Assembly (NCBI RefSeq): GCF_028010285.1
Contig: NZ_CP116304.1
Span: 4,108,501 to 4,172,500 of the forward strand
Source: Pseudomonas sp. Q1-7
Lineage (GTDB): Bacteria; Pseudomonadota; Gammaproteobacteria; Pseudomonadales; Pseudomonadaceae
Length of the DNA stretch: 64,000 bases
Direction: 5' to 3'
Shown: positions 46,254 through 54,757 of the stretch, piece after piece
How the letters are laid out: each line of letters starts with the position of its first letter
Numbering within the stretch: the first letter of the stretch is position 1
Notes under the pieces: model-generated
What the model saw: the letters and a program-made list of their open reading frames with translations, nothing else
What the model was told of the DNA's origin: nothing
Databases searched by the model: none
Position numbers and translations under genes: made by a program

Positions 46254-46589
46254 GGAGGCCCACTCCTAAGCAACAGCTGATTTCACTGCCCTCTGGGGGC
46301 AGTTGTTTGTTGTGTTCTGTGCGATTGTGCGCCCGTCCGGGCAAAAAAACGCGCCGAGAGTAACAGCTTTGCCAGAGGCTCACCAGCACCAAACCTGCCC
46401 CAGTCGGTCATTAAAATGACCAAAACACCAGATAGCGGTCACTTTTGGAGTTTGAACTCTAATTCGCCGACAAACGGCGTATTTCGGGGCTTTCAGGGGT
46501 TCTGGAAACAGCGCGGGGATGCAAAAGGGGGGGGAACGCGGAGGGGAAGGGACCTGGGCAGGACGGAGAACCCGCCCTGCCCTGCTCGG
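46254..46589. other. fadD1-fadD2 intergenic region, 336 bases
   Basis: No gene. Contains a 16-base palindrome (46406-46421), a related half-site GGTCAC at 46437, and CAAAACACC/TTTTGG segments. The left part must carry the fadD1 promoter, the right part the fadD2 3' end. Confidence 0.5.
46406..46421. promoter_or_regulatory. Palindromic operator candidate upstream of fadD1
   Basis: GGTCAT-TAAA-ATGACC, perfect six-base arms, 152 bases before the fadD1 start; followed by CAAAAC and another GGTCAC half-site. Possibly bound by a fatty-acid-responsive regulator. Confidence 0.4.
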
Positions 46590-48278
46590 TCAGGCGATGT
46601 CGCGCAGCTCGCGACGCAGGATCTTGCCTACCGGGGTCATCGGCAGGGCATCCTTCAGCACGATGTGCTTGGGCACCTTGTAGCCGGTGAAGTTTTCCTT
46701 GCAGTAGGCCTTCAGCTCCTCGACGCTGACACTGCCGTCGCGCGGCACCACGAACAGCTTCACCGCCTCGCCGGACTTGTCGTCCGGCACACCGATGGCC
46801 GCGCAGTTGGCCACCTTCGGGTGGGCCATCATCACGTCCTCGATCTCGTTCGGATAGACGTTGAAGCCGGAGACGATGATCAGGTCCTTCTTGCGGTCGA
46901 CGATGCGCACGTAGCCGTCCGGGTCGATCACGGCAATGTCGCCAGTCTTCAGCCAGCCTTCGGCATCCAGCACCTCGGCCGTGGCCTCCGCGCGCTGCCA
47001 GTAGCCCTTCATCACTTGCGGGCCCTTGATGCACAGCTCGCCGCGCTCGCCCAGCGGCAGCTCGTTGCCGGCGTCGTCGATGGTCTTGAACGCGGTGCCC
47101 GGCACCGGGATGCCCACGGTGCCCAGCCGTGCCAGGCTGCCGTAGGGGTTGGTGCTGGCCACCGGGGAGGTTTCCGTCAGGCCGTAGCCTTCCACCACCG
47201 AGCAGCCGGTCATGGCCTGCCAGCGCTCCGCGGTGGCCTTGACCAGCGCGGTACCGCCCGAGTTGGTGACCTTGAGGTTGGAGAAATCGAGGTGTTTGAA
47301 CTCGGGGTGGTCCATCAGCGCCACGAACAAGGTGTTCAAGCCCAACAGCGCGGAGAAGCGCCACTTTTTCAGCTCCCTGATGAAGCCGCCGATGTCCCGC
47401 GGGTTGGTGATGAGGATGTTGTGGTTGCCGTTGACCATCATGCACATGCAGTTCGCGGTGAAGGCATAGATGTGGTACAGCGGCAGCGGCGCGATCATGA
47501 TTTCCTGGCCCTGCTTCATCAGCGGCGCGCCGTCCGGGCCCAGTTGCGAGAGGCAGGCGTCCACCTGCTGCATGTTGGCCACCAGGTTGCCGTGGGTCAG
47601 CATCGCGCCCTTGGCCACGCCCGTGGTGCCGCCGGTGTACTGCAGCACGGCGATGTCTTCCAGCCCCACCTTCACCGGTTTCAGCGCGTGGCCCTGGCCC
47701 TGCCGCAGCGCCTCCTTGAAGGACACCGCCTGGGGCAGGCGGTAGTCGGGGACCATCTTCTTCACCTTCTTCACCAGGGTGTTGACCAGCCAGCCCTTGA
47801 AGCTCGGCAGCATGTCCCCCATGCGCGCCTCGACCAGGTACTCGATCCCGGTGTCGAGCAGCACCTCTTCGACCAGCTTGCCGAACAGGTTGATGTAGAC
47901 CAGCGCGCGCACCCCGGCGTCCTTGAACTGGTGACGCATCTCGCGGGCGGTGTAGAGCGGGTTGGTGTTGACCACGATGAGCCCGGCGCGCAGGGCGCCG
48001 AACACGGCAATGGGGTATTGCAGGACGTTGGGCATCTGCACGGCGATGCGGTCGCCGGGCTTGAGGTCGGTATGTTTCTGCAGGTAGGCGGCGAAGGCGG
48101 CGGAGAGGCGATCCAGCTCGGCGTAGGTCAGGGTCACACCCAGGTTGCTGAAGGCCGGACGGTCGGCGAACTTCTTGCAGGATCGCTCGAACACCTCGAT
48201 CACCGACTTGTAGGCGGCCAGATCGACGTGGTTGGGCACGCCGGCCGGGCGTTTGTCGCTCCAGAAATCAGGTTGCAT
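46590..48278 (-). CDS. fadD2: Long-chain-fatty-acid-CoA ligase, 562 aa
   Basis: Same domain order as fadD1: YTGGTTGVAKGAML near 215, GYGLTETSPVAS near 365, GWLKTGDIAVIDPDGYVRIVDRKKD near 435, lid Lys in MTPVGKILRREL. Clearly a paralogue of fadD1. In P. aeruginosa the two FadDs differ in chain-length preference; this cannot be read here. Runs into the fadD1 gap without a strong terminator. Confidence 0.95.
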   Translation of the reverse strand: MQPDFWSDKRPAGVPNHVDLAAYKSVIEVFERSCKKFADRPAFSNLGVTLTYAELDRLSAAFAAYLQKHTDLKPGDRIAVQMPNVLQYPIAVFGALRAGLIVVNTNPLYTAREMRHQFKDAGVRALVYINLFGKLVEEVLLDTGIEYLVEARMGDMLPSFKGWLVNTLVKKVKKMVPDYRLPQAVSFKEALRQGQGHALKPVKVGLEDIAVLQYTGGTTGVAKGAMLTHGNLVANMQQVDACLSQLGPDGAPLMKQGQEIMIAPLPLYHIYAFTANCMCMMVNGNHNILITNPRDIGGFIRELKKWRFSALLGLNTLFVALMDHPEFKHLDFSNLKVTNSGGTALVKATAERWQAMTGCSVVEGYGLTETSPVASTNPYGSLARLGTVGIPVPGTAFKTIDDAGNELPLGERGELCIKGPQVMKGYWQRAEATAEVLDAEGWLKTGDIAVIDPDGYVRIVDRKKDLIIVSGFNVYPNEIEDVMMAHPKVANCAAIGVPDDKSGEAVKLFVVPRDGSVSVEELKAYCKENFTGYKVPKHIVLKDALPMTPVGKILRRELRDIA

Positions 48279-48438
48279 TGTTCTTGTCCTCTAAGCCCTG
48301 AAATAGTCTGGCCCGCGCTGCGGGGCTGCCCGGAACTTAGCAGGTCCCCGTGGCAGCGCAAATACTCGGCCGGGCGTCATTGACCGCGTGAATCTTGCAG
48401 ATAGTCCGGTTAGATTCGCCTAGCCTCAGAAAAACAAC

Positions 48439-49203
48439 GTGACACTCGGGATCCTACTTTTGCCCACGCCTCTCTCCCTGGTACTCCGGGTGCTGCTGTC
48501 CTGCCTCGTCCTCAGCGGTGCCGCCCGCGCCGACTTGCGCCTGGCAACCCTGGAATACCCGCCCTACTGCTCGCAGAACCTACCCGCGGGCGGCAGCATC
48601 GTCGAACTGACCACCCGCGCCTTCGCCACCCAGGGCCACAAGGTGCAGGTGGACTTCCTGCCCTGGGCGCGAGTACGCGCCGCCCTGCACAGCGGCCAGT
48701 ACCAGGGGGCGCTGGCGCTCTGGCCACGGGAAGTGGTCGAGGAAAACCTGCGCCCCTCGCGCCCGCTGTTCTACAGCGAGCTGGGCTTCTTCGTGCGCAA
48801 GGGCACCCCGGTGCGCTTCTCCGACCTCAGCCAGCTCAAGGGCCGCAAGGTGGGCGTGGTCAGGGGCTACGGCTACCCGATCAAGGTGCTGCAGTCGGGG
48901 TTCACCGCCGAGGAAGCGGTGGACGACATCACCAACCTGCGCAAGCTGGGCGCCGGACGCTTCGACCTGGTGCTGCTGGAGCGTGTGGTGGGCCAGTACC
49001 TGGTGGCGCGCGACGACGAGTTGCGCGGCAAGCTGCAATGGCAACCGCCGGCACTGGAGCGCGTTCCCCTGCTGGTCGGCTTCACCGACCCGAGGCCCGG
49101 ACAGCCGGACTGGGCGCAGGTCTACGAACGCGGCCTGAAGGCGCTGCTGGCCAGCGGCGAGTACACGCGCATCCTCGAAAGCCATAACCGCCCGCCTCGC
49201 TGA
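48439..49203 (+). CDS. Periplasmic solute-binding protein, SBP_bac_3 family, 254 aa
   Basis: GTG start at 48439 leads a signal peptide (hydrophobic to about 31, SGAARA). Mature part begins LRLATLEYPPYCSQNLPAGGSIVELTTRAF and carries LKGRKVGVVRGYGYP, the usual two-lobe amino-acid-binding fold. No ABC permease or ATPase is adjacent, so it may be a sensor partner or orphan receptor. Divergent from fadD2. Confidence 0.85.
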   Translation: MTLGILLLPTPLSLVLRVLLSCLVLSGAARADLRLATLEYPPYCSQNLPAGGSIVELTTRAFATQGHKVQVDFLPWARVRAALHSGQYQGALALWPREVVEENLRPSRPLFYSELGFFVRKGTPVRFSDLSQLKGRKVGVVRGYGYPIKVLQSGFTAEEAVDDITNLRKLGAGRFDLVLLERVVGQYLVARDDELRGKLQWQPPALERVPLLVGFTDPRPGQPDWAQVYERGLKALLASGEYTRILESHNRPPR

Positions 49204-49267
49204 ACCGGCTTTGCGCCACCCCCGCGGCCGTGCACAATGCGCCGAATCCCCGGCAAAAGGATCGGCC

Positions 49268-50227
49268 ATGCGCCATGACGCCTTCTGGCTCGACGCCAGC
49301 GATGCAGTGCCCCTGTACGTCAATCACTGGTCCGGCGAAAACCCGCCCCGGGCGGTGATCATGCTGTCCCACGGCATGGCCGAGCACAGTGCCCGCTACG
49401 CCCGCCTGGGCGCCGCCCTGGTGGCCGCCGGTTTCGAACTCTACGCCCTCGACCAGCGCGGGCACGGACGCAGCGCCGAGCACGGCGTCCTCGGCCAGTA
49501 CGCCGAGGAAAACGGCTGGGACAAGGTGATCGGCGACCTCGCCAGCCTCAACCACCATATCCGCCAACAGCACCCCCAGGTCCCGATCATCCTGCTCGGC
49601 CACAGCATGGGCAGCTACATCGGCCAGGCCTACCTGATGCGGCACAGCTGCAGCCTGCAGGGCGCCATCCTGTCCGGCTCCAACTACCAGCCGCAGGCGC
49701 TGTACAAGGTGGCCAGCCTCGTGGCCCGCTTCGAGCGCTGGCGCCAGGGCAAGCACGGTCGCAGCGCGCTGATCGAGTTCCTCTCCTTCGGTTCCTTCAA
49801 CAAGGCCTTCAAACCCAACCGCACGCCCTTCGACTGGCTGAGCCGCGACCCGGCGGAAGTGGACAAGTACGTCGACGACCCGCTCTGCGGCTTCCGCTGC
49901 ACCAACCAGTTGTGGCTCGACCTGCTCGGCGGGCTTCAGAACATCACCCCGTCGAAGAACCTGGCGCAGATCGACCCCGACCTGCCGCTGCTGGTGATCG
50001 GCGGCGAGCGCGACCCGGTCAGCGAAGGCCGGCGCCTGCAGGATCTGGCCGCGGCCCTGCGCCTGGCCGGCATCAGGGACGTGCAATTGAACCTCTACCC
50101 CGACGCCCGTCACGAATTGCTCAACGAGAGCAACCGCGACGAGGTGACCCGCGACCTGATCGACTGGCTGGAGCAGACCCTCGCCCGCCGTCGGCACCCT
50201 CAACCGCAAGCCAAGGAGACCGCATGA
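49268..50227 (+). CDS. Alpha/beta hydrolase, monoacylglycerol-lipase-like, 319 aa
   Basis: Start ATG 49268 with AAGGA seven bases upstream. Serine hydrolase: oxyanion region MLSHGMAEHS, LDQRGHGRS, nucleophile elbow GHSMG near 118, and catalytic His in YPDARHELLNES. The family hydrolyses monoacylglycerols or lysophospholipids. It overlaps the MaoC gene by four bases (ATGA), suggesting acyl chains it frees pass into the same metabolism. Confidence 0.9.
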   Translation: MRHDAFWLDASDAVPLYVNHWSGENPPRAVIMLSHGMAEHSARYARLGAALVAAGFELYALDQRGHGRSAEHGVLGQYAEENGWDKVIGDLASLNHHIRQQHPQVPIILLGHSMGSYIGQAYLMRHSCSLQGAILSGSNYQPQALYKVASLVARFERWRQGKHGRSALIEFLSFGSFNKAFKPNRTPFDWLSRDPAEVDKYVDDPLCGFRCTNQLWLDLLGGLQNITPSKNLAQIDPDLPLLVIGGERDPVSEGRRLQDLAAALRLAGIRDVQLNLYPDARHELLNESNRDEVTRDLIDWLEQTLARRRHPQPQAKETA

Positions 50228-50694
50228 GCCAGGTAACCAATTTCACTTACGACGCCCTGGAAGTCGGCCAGAAAGCCACCTTCTCCACCACCGTCGAAGA
50301 GCGTCACATCCAGCTGTTCGCCGCCGTCTCCGGCGACCGCAATCCGGTACACCTGGATGCCGAGTACGCGGCCGGCACCCTGTTCAAGGAGCGCATCGCC
50401 CACGGCATGTTCACCGGCGCGCTGATCAGCGCCGCGATCGCCTGCGAAATGCCCGGCCCGGGCAGCATCTACCTCGGCCAGCAGCTCAGGTTCACCCGCC
50501 CGGTGAAGCTCGGCGACAGCCTGACCGTGGAACTGGAAATCCTCGAAAAGCTGCCGAAGAACCGCGTGCGCATCGCCACCCGCGTGTTCAACCAGAACAC
50601 CGAGCAGGTGGTGGACGGTGAGGCCGAAGTGCTGGCGCCCAAGCAGCAGCTCTCGGTGGAGTTGCCGGAGCTGCCGCCGATCACTATTGGCTGA
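50224..50694 (+). CDS. phaJ: MaoC-type (R)-specific enoyl-CoA hydratase, 156 aa
   Basis: Hotdog-fold hydratase 2 with the catalytic Asp/His motif in SGDRNPVHLDAEYA and the following RIAHGM. Converts trans-2-enoyl-CoA to (R)-3-hydroxyacyl-CoA, which feeds polyhydroxyalkanoate or rhamnolipid-type lipids. Length and position fit PhaJ1 (PA3302) of P. aeruginosa as I recall it. Terminator follows. Confidence 0.85.
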   Translation: MSQVTNFTYDALEVGQKATFSTTVEERHIQLFAAVSGDRNPVHLDAEYAAGTLFKERIAHGMFTGALISAAIACEMPGPGSIYLGQQLRFTRPVKLGDSLTVELEILEKLPKNRVRIATRVFNQNTEQVVDGEAEVLAPKQQLSVELPELPPITIG

Positions 50695-50708
50695 GATCCG
50701 ACAGAACT

Positions 50709-50741
50709 GAAAAAGCCCGGCTGAGTCCGCGGCTTTTTCAT
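50709..50741 (+). terminator. Terminator of the hydrolase-phaJ operon
   Basis: GAAAAAGCC (50709-50717) and GGCTTTTTC (50731-50739), 14 bases after the phaJ stop; the symmetrical A/T runs make it usable in both directions. Confidence 0.8.
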
Positions 50742-50874
50742 GGGCGACGCTGCCGCTTTTGCTGCAGAGGCGAAGCCCTGCCGTAGGTTGGCGCCGAGGA
50801 ACGAGGCCCAACGCAGCGGAGCCAGCGCCCGCCCCATATTGGGCCTCGCGGGCGAGGTGCCAAACTACAAGAAA

Positions 50875-51732
50875 TCACTCCTCCCCCACCGTCACACTGG
50901 CGGTCATTCCCGCACTCAGCTGGACGCCCTCCGGCACCTTGTCGAGCTTGATCCGCACCGGAATCCGCTGGGCCAGGCGCACCCAGTTGAAGGTGGGTTC
51001 GACATTGGCCAGCAGTTGGGTATCCGGGCTCGCATTGCGGTCAGTGATGCCCCGGCTGATGCTTTCCACCCTGCCGGACAGCGGTTCGTCGGCACTCATC
51101 AGCCAGACCTTCGCCGGCGCGCCGACCTTGATGCGCGGCAGTTTGGTTTCCTCGAAGTAGGCCTGGACGTAGAAGGACGCATCGTCCACCAGGGCCATCA
51201 CCGGCTGACCGGCGCTGACGTAGTTGCCCTGGGCCAGGCGCAGGTTGGTGACTTGGCCATTGCGCGGCGCACGCAGTTCGCTGCGGGCCAGGTTGATCTC
51301 GGCCACCTTCAGCTCGGCCTGGGCCTCGCGGAACTCGGCGCGCGCCACGTCGGCGGTGATCAAGGCGTTCTCCCGCAGCTCCGCGCTGATGGCCTGGGGC
51401 CCCAGGTGTTCGCGACGGGACGCCTCGTGCTCACGCAGGCGCAGCTGGTGCTGGCGGGTGTCGGCCACGGCGCGGGCCTTGGCCAGCGCCGCCTCGTAGC
51501 GCTCGCGGTCGACCGAGAGCAACAAGTCGCCGGCCTTGACCTGCTGGTTGTCCCGGACCTTGAGGTCCAGCACCCAGCCGGATACATCCGGCGCGATCAC
51601 CACTACATCGGCGCGAATCCGCGCGTCGCGGGTCCAGGGCGCGAGCATGTAGTGCTGCCAGAGCCAATAGCCGGCCACCAGGGCCACCGCGACCAGGGCC
51701 AGGGTGACCAGCACACGTAACATCGAACGCAT
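50875..51732 (-). CDS. HlyD-family membrane fusion protein (AaeA-like), 285 aa
   Basis: ATG 51732 has AAGGAG at good spacing; the frame is open further upstream. One membrane helix (about 5-25), lipoyl-like DLKVRDNQQVKAGDLLLSVDRERY, short coiled coil, barrel with VQAYFEETKLPRIKVGAPAKV. Partner of the FUSC pump and the small membrane protein upstream, as in aaeXAB for aromatic-acid efflux. Confidence 0.9.
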   Translation of the reverse strand: MRSMLRVLVTLALVAVALVAGYWLWQHYMLAPWTRDARIRADVVVIAPDVSGWVLDLKVRDNQQVKAGDLLLSVDRERYEAALAKARAVADTRQHQLRLREHEASRREHLGPQAISAELRENALITADVARAEFREAQAELKVAEINLARSELRAPRNGQVTNLRLAQGNYVSAGQPVMALVDDASFYVQAYFEETKLPRIKVGAPAKVWLMSADEPLSGRVESISRGITDRNASPDTQLLANVEPTFNWVRLAQRIPVRIKLDKVPEGVQLSAGMTASVTVGEE

Positions 51733-51743
51733 CGTCTTCTCCT

Positions 51744-51950
51744 TCACCACTGCCCGGTCAGCGCCACCAGCGCCGCCAGCACACAGACATACAGGGCACA
51801 ATCGAACAAGGCTTCGTGCCAGATCCAGCGCGCCATACCCACCCGCGTCAGGGCCAGGCGCAACACGCCGGTCAGCAGCAGCGCCAGCACCGCATAAAGC
51901 AGAAAGGGGCTGAGCAGCACGCCGCCCAGGGACCATTCACGCAAGCCCAT
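51744..51950 (-). CDS. DUF1656 small membrane protein (AaeX-like), 68 aa
   Basis: Two membrane helices (about 9-32 and 45-65). Starts GLREWSLGGVLLSPFLLYA and contains the family Arg-Trp segment. Overlaps the FUSC gene by 14 bases and precedes the HlyD gene by 11. Always encoded with FUSC-type pumps; role unknown. Confidence 0.9.
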   Translation of the reverse strand: MGLREWSLGGVLLSPFLLYAVLALLLTGVLRLALTRVGMARWIWHEALFDCALYVCVLAALVALTGQW

Positions 51951-53931
51951 GGCTCGCCTCCTGTTGTTCACACCATTGCCGCCAGCTCTGCTGCAATTGC
52001 AGCAGCGCCGCCCGCGCCAGGCGGCGGTCGATGCTGCGCCCGGCACCTTGCAGGGTCGCCAGCATTTCGCCGACGGGTTCGTCGAGGGCTTGGCCACGTC
52101 CGGGCGCCGGGCCCTGCAGCAGGACACGCTGCAACTGCCGCAGGAAGCGCGCTTCCGACGCCCCCAATGGCTTGTCCGCCGCCGCCAGGCAGCGTCGCAG
52201 GTGCAGCAGTTCATCGCCCAGGTCCAGGCTGGCGATGCCGTCGTCCCAGCGGCTGCGGCTCTGTTCCGGTAGCACCGGGTAGAGTCGCGCCAGTTGCAGC
52301 AGGCGATCGGCCATGCGCCCGCCGAACCAGTTCTCCGCACCCGCCAGCCGCACGCCGGTCAGGCGCGCCAGGTCCATCAGGGTCGCCTTGAGCAGGCGCC
52401 GGCCATGCCAGGCCGGGTTGCGCAGGGGAATCAGGCGGAACGCGAGCACCGCGAAGCCCACCCCCAGCAGCATGGCGATCGCCTCGTTGAAGAACAGCCC
52501 GACATCGAAGCGCATGAGGTTCTGCGGCGCGCAGAGCACGATGAAGTGCAGGCAGAAGGACGTGGCGGTGGCGCCGAGGGCCGGCCTGGCCATACCCAGG
52601 GCGCCGAAGAACAGCGGCACGCCGAGGGCCAGGCAGAGCATGGGGAAGCCGCTGAGCTGGGGCAGCAGCAATTGGCCGACGACGAAGGCCACCGGCAGCG
52701 CGTAGAGAATTCCGCGCAGGAACATCATGCCGATCAGCTCAGCGCTCTCGCGGCTGGCGAACAGGCCGCAGATCACGCAGGTCAGGGTCAGCGCGCCCAC
52801 CGCCGAGGTCCAGGCCGTGGCCAGCCAGAAGGCCGACAGGCCGAGGAAGGCCAGGGCGCTGCGCACGCCATAGATGGTGGCGGTCTGCAGATCGCGGTGG
52901 CTGGCCAGGGCCGGCGGTGCATTCTCCGGCGCTTCGCCCCGCTCCACCGCGTGCATCGCGCCCACGGCCGCCGCGGCCTGGCGCATCAGCACCGCCAGGC
53001 GCCCCAGGCAATCCTGCTGCACCGTGGACAGGGACTCATCCTCGGACGCCGCCAACAACCGATCCCGCAGGGCATCGAGGCCGGCTACGTCAGGCTCGGC
53101 CAGGGTTCGCTCCACCTCCTCCACCCAGGGCCGCAGGGCTTCACCCTCGCCTTCGCCCAGTTGACGCCACTGGCGCGCCACGCCACGGGCCAGGCGCAAG
53201 AGGCTGAGCAGGTCATGGCTGAGCACCCGCACGGCCACGGCGCGCTGGCGGCCACGATTGCCCTCGAACCAAGCATGTTCGCGCTGGGCATCGACGGCGA
53301 CGATGCGCCCCAGCACGCCGAGCAACCCCTGACGCTCCTGGCGCTGCCCCTCGAGCGCGGATATCGCCGCCTGGATGCCGCACGCCCAGGCATCGCGCGC
53401 CTGACGGGCCAGTTGGCGCTCGACCCGCTGCGGCCAGAGCAGCGCGCTGGTGAGCGTCGCGCAGAGAATCCCGAGGCAGATTTCCGTGGAGCGCGCCACC
53501 GCCTGATCGAACACCGTCAGCGGATGGGCGATAGCCGGCAGACCGATGATCGCCACGGTGTAACCGGCCAGCACGAAGGCGTAGGACCAGGCGCTGCGCA
53601 TCAGAGTCGACGCGGCGGTGCAGATGCCCAGCCAGGTGGCCAACGCCAGCAGGAACAGCCAGGGGGTCTGGGCGAAGAGCCCGACGATGGCCACCGACAT
53701 GATCGTGCCCACCAGGGTGCCGAGCAGTCGCGCCAGGCCCTTCTGCACCACCATGCCGGACAGCGGCTGGGCGACGATGAAGGCAGTCATCAGCGCCCAC
53801 TGCGGCTGCTGGAGGTCGAATCGAAAGGCGCACCAGAGCGCCAGCGCACCACCCAGCAAGGTCTTGATCGCGAATTGCAGCGCCGGGACATCGGGCGCCA
53901 GGAAGGCACGCAGGGTATCGCGCACGGGCAA
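51937..53931 (-). CDS. FUSC-family efflux pump (AaeB-like), 664 aa
   Basis: Two sets of membrane helices (about 20-175 and 365-510) separated by a soluble helical domain, the FUSC layout. The frame begins with TTG 53931; GTG two codons on is possible, and neither has a good ribosome site. N-terminus FAIKTLLGGALALWCAFRF is typical of FUSC members. Probably exports aromatic carboxylic acids or similar. First gene of a FUSC-DUF1656-HlyD operon, divergent from a TetR gene. Confidence 0.9.
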   Translation of the reverse strand: MPVRDTLRAFLAPDVPALQFAIKTLLGGALALWCAFRFDLQQPQWALMTAFIVAQPLSGMVVQKGLARLLGTLVGTIMSVAIVGLFAQTPWLFLLALATWLGICTAASTLMRSAWSYAFVLAGYTVAIIGLPAIAHPLTVFDQAVARSTEICLGILCATLTSALLWPQRVERQLARQARDAWACGIQAAISALEGQRQERQGLLGVLGRIVAVDAQREHAWFEGNRGRQRAVAVRVLSHDLLSLLRLARGVARQWRQLGEGEGEALRPWVEEVERTLAEPDVAGLDALRDRLLAASEDESLSTVQQDCLGRLAVLMRQAAAAVGAMHAVERGEAPENAPPALASHRDLQTATIYGVRSALAFLGLSAFWLATAWTSAVGALTLTCVICGLFASRESAELIGMMFLRGILYALPVAFVVGQLLLPQLSGFPMLCLALGVPLFFGALGMARPALGATATSFCLHFIVLCAPQNLMRFDVGLFFNEAIAMLLGVGFAVLAFRLIPLRNPAWHGRRLLKATLMDLARLTGVRLAGAENWFGGRMADRLLQLARLYPVLPEQSRSRWDDGIASLDLGDELLHLRRCLAAADKPLGASEARFLRQLQRVLLQGPAPGRGQALDEPVGEMLATLQGAGRSIDRRLARAALLQLQQSWRQWCEQQEASHGLA

Positions 53932-54070
53932 GGTCCAGAGACGTTTTCGGTTTGAGTGTGACGATAGCCCGCCGGAGCCGGAGAGCCATTAGCGAAGCAG
54001 ATTATTAGCTTGCTACCGGTTTTCCGTCCAGCGACCACAGCGCGTTCGTCGGCTCTCTGTTGTTAATTAA

Positions 54071-54086
54071 TTAAATGCACATTTAA
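54071..54086. promoter_or_regulatory. TetR-type operator candidate
   Basis: Perfect palindrome TTAAATG-CA-CATTTAA in an AT-rich part of the divergent region, 33 bases before the TetR GTG. Likely bound by that regulator. Confidence 0.6.
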
Positions 54087-54118
54087 ATAAACCATCGTCC
54101 TTTTCCGGAGATGGTTCC

Positions 54119-54757
54119 GTGACCCGCCCCCGCTCCCCAGGCCGCCCCACGGGCGACTCCCAACTCCAGCGCGAACGCCTGCTGGATGCCGCCACCGACG
54201 CCTTCGCCCATATCGGCATCCACGCCGCCAGCCTGCGCGGCATCGCCCAGCGCGCCGGCGTGACGCCAGCCCTGGTCAACTACTACTTCGGCAACAAGGA
54301 GCGCCTCGTGGATGCCGTGGTGGAGGAGCGACTGCTGCCGCTGTTCCAGGGCATGGCCGAACGCCTGCAAAAAGTCGGCGACGACCCGCTGGAACTGGTC
54401 GGCGCCTTCGTCCGCGGCATGAGCGTCACCCTCAGCGGCAACCCGTGGCTGCCGCCGCTCTGGGTCCGAGAAATCCTCTGCGAAGGCGGCGCCCTGCGGG
54501 AAACGCTCACCAGCCGCTTCGCCCCCATGGTGCCGATGCTGCTGGCCCAGCGCTTCGCCGCGGCCCAGGCCGGCGGGCGCCTGAACCCGGATATCGATCC
54601 ACGCCTGCTGGTGGTTTCGCTGGTGGGAATGGTGATGCTGCCCTATGCCGCCGGGCAGATCTGGCGCGGCATCTTCGCCAGCCCCGAACTGGGCGACGAA
54701 GCCATGGTGAAACACATCCTGGCGCTGCTCGAGCGCGGCCTGGAGGTGCAGCCGTGA
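54119..54757 (+). CDS. TetR-family regulator (CecR-like), 212 aa
   Basis: GTG 54119 with GGAG eight bases upstream. N-terminal helix-turn-helix (LLDAATDAFAHIGIHAASLRGIAQRAGVTPALVNYYF across 20-58). C-terminal part resembles the CerR/DUF1956 ligand domain. It is the first gene of an operon with HlyD and ABC exporter genes, the arrangement of cecR-ybhGFSR in E. coli, so it should repress its own operon until bound by drug. Confidence 0.85.
   Translation: MTRPRSPGRPTGDSQLQRERLLDAATDAFAHIGIHAASLRGIAQRAGVTPALVNYYFGNKERLVDAVVEERLLPLFQGMAERLQKVGDDPLELVGAFVRGMSVTLSGNPWLPPLWVREILCEGGALRETLTSRFAPMVPMLLAQRFAAAQAGGRLNPDIDPRLLVVSLVGMVMLPYAAGQIWRGIFASPELGDEAMVKHILALLERGLEVQP

Noticed and set aside
44376-46280. 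Long plus-strand open frame of over 600 codons opposite fadD1
   Set aside because: It is the antisense of a clear FadD with all ANL motifs; its residue mix (His, Gln, Val, Arg, Gly rich) is typical of antisense frames in high-GC DNA.
46416-48383. Long plus-strand open frame opposite fadD2
   Set aside because: Same antisense artefact as over fadD1; no ribosome site and no family resemblance.
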